This document shows positions 6,035-7,267 of a stretch of DNA of 7,267 nt, piece after piece. Below the pieces are notes generated by a model. The model ran no database searches, had not been told where the DNA came from, and worked only from the letters and a program-made list of their open reading frames with translations. This DNA is from JBBKWX01 sp037969175 (GTDB taxonomy: Bacteria > Bacteroidota > Bacteroidia > AKYH767-A > JBBKVM01): the NCBI GenBank assembly GCA_037969175.1, contig JBBKWX010000144.1, positions 1-7,267 of the forward strand, read 5' to 3'. Within the stretch, counting starts at the first letter, position 1. Each line of letters begins with the position of its first letter. The position numbers and the translations under genes were made by a program.

Positions 6035-6107
6035 GTTTGATTTATTTTTATTTGACTAAATCTCGAAACTAAAGCAAAAGCGTAAAGTTAAGAGTGAAGA
6101 TTGTTTC

Positions 6108-6248
6108 CTGCAGATCTCGCAGATTTGCGCAGAACACTATTTTGCTTCAGTGAGTTCTGCGGTTATGAAATATCATTGCAAGTAGTTAACGATAGTAATT
6201 CAGCAGGGGAAACGAATTGGAATAATTAGCTTTGTGGAATCTGCGAGA
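6108..6248. repeat. Inverted-repeat intergenic element with GCAGA units
   Basis: The left end has three GCAGA units in a row (6110-6114, 6119-6123, 6129-6133; repeating unit about 9 bases). TCTCGCAGATT (6115-6125) is the exact reverse complement of AATCTGCGAGA (6238-6248), defining an element of about 140 bases. Nested inside, CGCAGAAC (6128-6135) pairs with GTTCTGCG (6154-6161) around an 18-base loop. These GC-containing words stand out from the AT-rich surroundings. I recall similar GCAGATT-type repeats scattered between genes in Bacteroidota genomes; that it is a dispersed element here is inferred from memory and structure, since only one copy is in the window. No protein is encoded inside. 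Confidence 0.55.
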
Positions 6249-6465
6249 AAAATGATGGTAATTTACTTCCATAGACTTGCAATATTATCTCAAATTGAAA
6301 TTTTATCTTGATTCTTATGGGATGCTTATGGAATCGATTGGCTACATTATCAAGGTTTATGGTATTAAATATTTCTGAGAAGTGAATAATAATTTAGTTT
6401 AGAATAATACCTATCCAACCTTCCTTTGAAGCTCAGCATGATGCGAAAGTCCGAGTTAGCAGCAT
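6249..6465. other. Non-coding stretch downstream of the intergenic repeat
   Basis: Together with 5976-6107 and the repeat element, this makes a gap of about 490 bases between the toxin start and the end of the small membrane protein gene. It is AT-rich, and I find no credible reading frame, tRNA or strong hairpin in it. A short repeated word (CTTATGG at 6315-6321 region and again about 12 bases later) is the only internal repetition. Confidence 0.5.
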
Positions 6466-6855
6466 TTATACGATTGACTGCTGTCTTAGAACAGCTGAAA
6501 ATATAAATAGTACCATAGGTAAAATAATTAGCGATATTGCTTTTAAAATATTTCTTCGAGGATTTGTATAAGTTTTCTTGTATTCAAGTAATAATCGATT
6601 TGTGCGATTTTTGTTGAAATAAATTACAATGAGAAGCCAAAGTGGAATACAAAAAACAAAATACATGGTTTTGTTTGATCCATATTGTCCATAATTTGGA
6701 ATAGATAATATTTTAATTCCTGTTGTACGTAAAAAGATTTCCGCTAGTAGCAAATAATGCATTATTAAGGTAAATAATACATGAGCACTTGCAAGTATTT
6801 TTCCGCTGTCTTTTAATTTGTAGGAAAAACAATAGATAAAGCGGTATATGCTCAT
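6466..6855 (-). CDS. Small membrane protein of unknown function
   Basis: This 129-residue protein starts with ATG at 6855-6853. The frame extends six codons further to a TTG at 6873, but the ATG is preferred because M-S-I-Y-R-F-I-Y-C-F-S-Y-K-L resembles starts of small hypothetical membrane proteins I associate with Bacteroidota. Three hydrophobic segments are visible at about 22-42, 63-81 and 104-124, separated by a polar loop (about 43-62, with N-Y-G-Q-Y-G-S-N-K) and a basic cytoplasmic-type stretch (N-K-N-R-T-N-R-L-L-L-E-Y-K-K, about 81-94). There is no enzymatic motif, so no function is assigned. It lies 58 bases downstream of recO on the same strand and could be co-transcribed; no TAnnTTTG box is visible in the gap. 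Confidence 0.65.
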   Translation of the reverse strand: MSIYRFIYCFSYKLKDSGKILASAHVLFTLIMHYLLLAEIFLRTTGIKILSIPNYGQYGSNKTMYFVFCIPLWLLIVIYFNKNRTNRLLLEYKKTYTNPRRNILKAISLIILPMVLFIFSAVLRQQSIV

Positions 6856-6913
6856 AAAATGAATTCTGCTCAATAATTACTTCTTACTCACAATTAAAGA
6901 TACAAAAGATCTT

Positions 6914-7267
6914 TTAGTCCAGGACTTCTTCCAGAATACTGCGACTTTTTAATTGACCCACATGACCAAGATGAATATCTAAATAGCAAAGTAAATGATC
7001 CAGAATTTTTTTTCTTTCGAATCTCGAAAATTTTAATTGTTCAACAGCTTCGAAATTCAGCGTCTGTAGTTTTGAAAATGACAAACTATCTTCTATGCTA
7101 AGCCTTAGTGGCGGTGCTCCTGTTGAATGACCATAAGTTCCTTCCATTAGATCAAAACAACCAATATCTTTTTCGATTGGTTCTGCCGGTGGGCATCCCA
7201 GATATTTGGTCAACTTAAAAATAAATGACATATGAAAATTAGCAGGAGTTTTTCCTGCCAGATCCAA
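6914..7267 (-). CDS. recO: DNA repair protein RecO, C-terminal half
   Basis: The frame enters from the right edge with no start codon inside the window and ends at TAA (6916-6914), giving 117 residues, roughly half of a RecO of about 230-250 residues. The TTG at the edge is an internal leucine codon and not a start. The visible part fits the helical C-terminal domain: F-H-M-S-F-I-F-K-L-T-K-Y-L-G (positions 11-24), F-D-L-M-E-G-T-Y-G (37-45), a leucine-rich middle and the ending Y-L-D-I-H-L-G-H-V-G-Q-L-K-S-R-S-I-L-E-E-V-L-D, which matches the H-L-x-x-x-G-x-L-K-S-x-x-x-L-x-E-V-L pattern of Bacteroidota RecO proteins. RecO loads RecA onto SSB-coated DNA with RecR in the RecF pathway. The identification rests on this C-terminal pattern only, because the N-terminal OB fold is outside the window. 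Confidence 0.8.
   Translation of the reverse strand: MDLAGKTPANFHMSFIFKLTKYLGCPPAEPIEKDIGCFDLMEGTYGHSTGAPPLRLSIEDSLSFSKLQTLNFEAVEQLKFSRFERKKILDHLLCYLDIHLGHVGQLKSRSILEEVLD

Noticed and set aside
6904..6915. Perfect 12-base palindrome AAAAGATCTTTT at the recO stop codon
   Set aside because: It is almost entirely A/T around GATC, overlaps the stop codon and has no loop or T-run that would make it a terminator.

Overview
The window looks like a chromosomal segment of a low-GC member of the Bacteroidota. Three things suggest this. Promoter-like sequences fit the Bacteroidota pattern (TTG/TTTG, about 20 bases, then TAnnTTTG) and genes lack Shine-Dalgarno sites. The MarR-type regulator and the RecO C-terminus read like Bacteroidota versions of those families. 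An intergenic repeat built on GCAGA units resembles elements I associate with this phylum. The genus cannot be told from this window.

Layout from left to right. (1) Positions 1-308 (minus) hold the N-terminus of a membrane-anchored protein, probably a sensor, cut by the window edge. (2) A 532-base non-coding stretch contains a 27-base near-perfect palindrome (721-747) that overlaps a promoter. That promoter drives an exported YceI-like lipid-binding protein (841-1428), followed by a MarR-family regulator (1482-1934). (3) Convergent with marR, and overlapping it by 31 bases, is a minus-strand pair: an M42-family metallopeptidase (4374-3361) and a GT-C type membrane glycosyltransferase (3364-1904), joined by an ATGA overlap. 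(4) Two toxin-antitoxin modules of different families face each other tail to tail: higB-higA on plus (4573-5261) and a Gp49/DUF891-type toxin with an XRE antitoxin on minus (5975-5303). Both have the toxin gene first. (5) About 490 bases without genes carry an inverted-repeat intergenic element (6108-6248). (6) On minus, the C-terminal half of RecO (7267-6914) is followed by a small three-helix membrane protein (6855-6466).

How the parts may work together: the palindrome at 721-747 covers both promoter boxes of the YceI gene, so the adjacent MarR protein is the natural candidate repressor of a yceI-marR autoregulated unit. A 15-base copy of the palindrome core, with one mismatch, lies at 4488-4502 between the divergent peptidase and higBA genes, so the same regulator might act there too. 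The toxin-antitoxin pair looks like a small accessory island between ordinary genes. No wholly new system is evident. The most distinctive signals are the composite operator with its distant core copy, the tail-to-tail toxin-antitoxin pair, and two promoters placed so close to start codons that leaderless transcripts are predicted.
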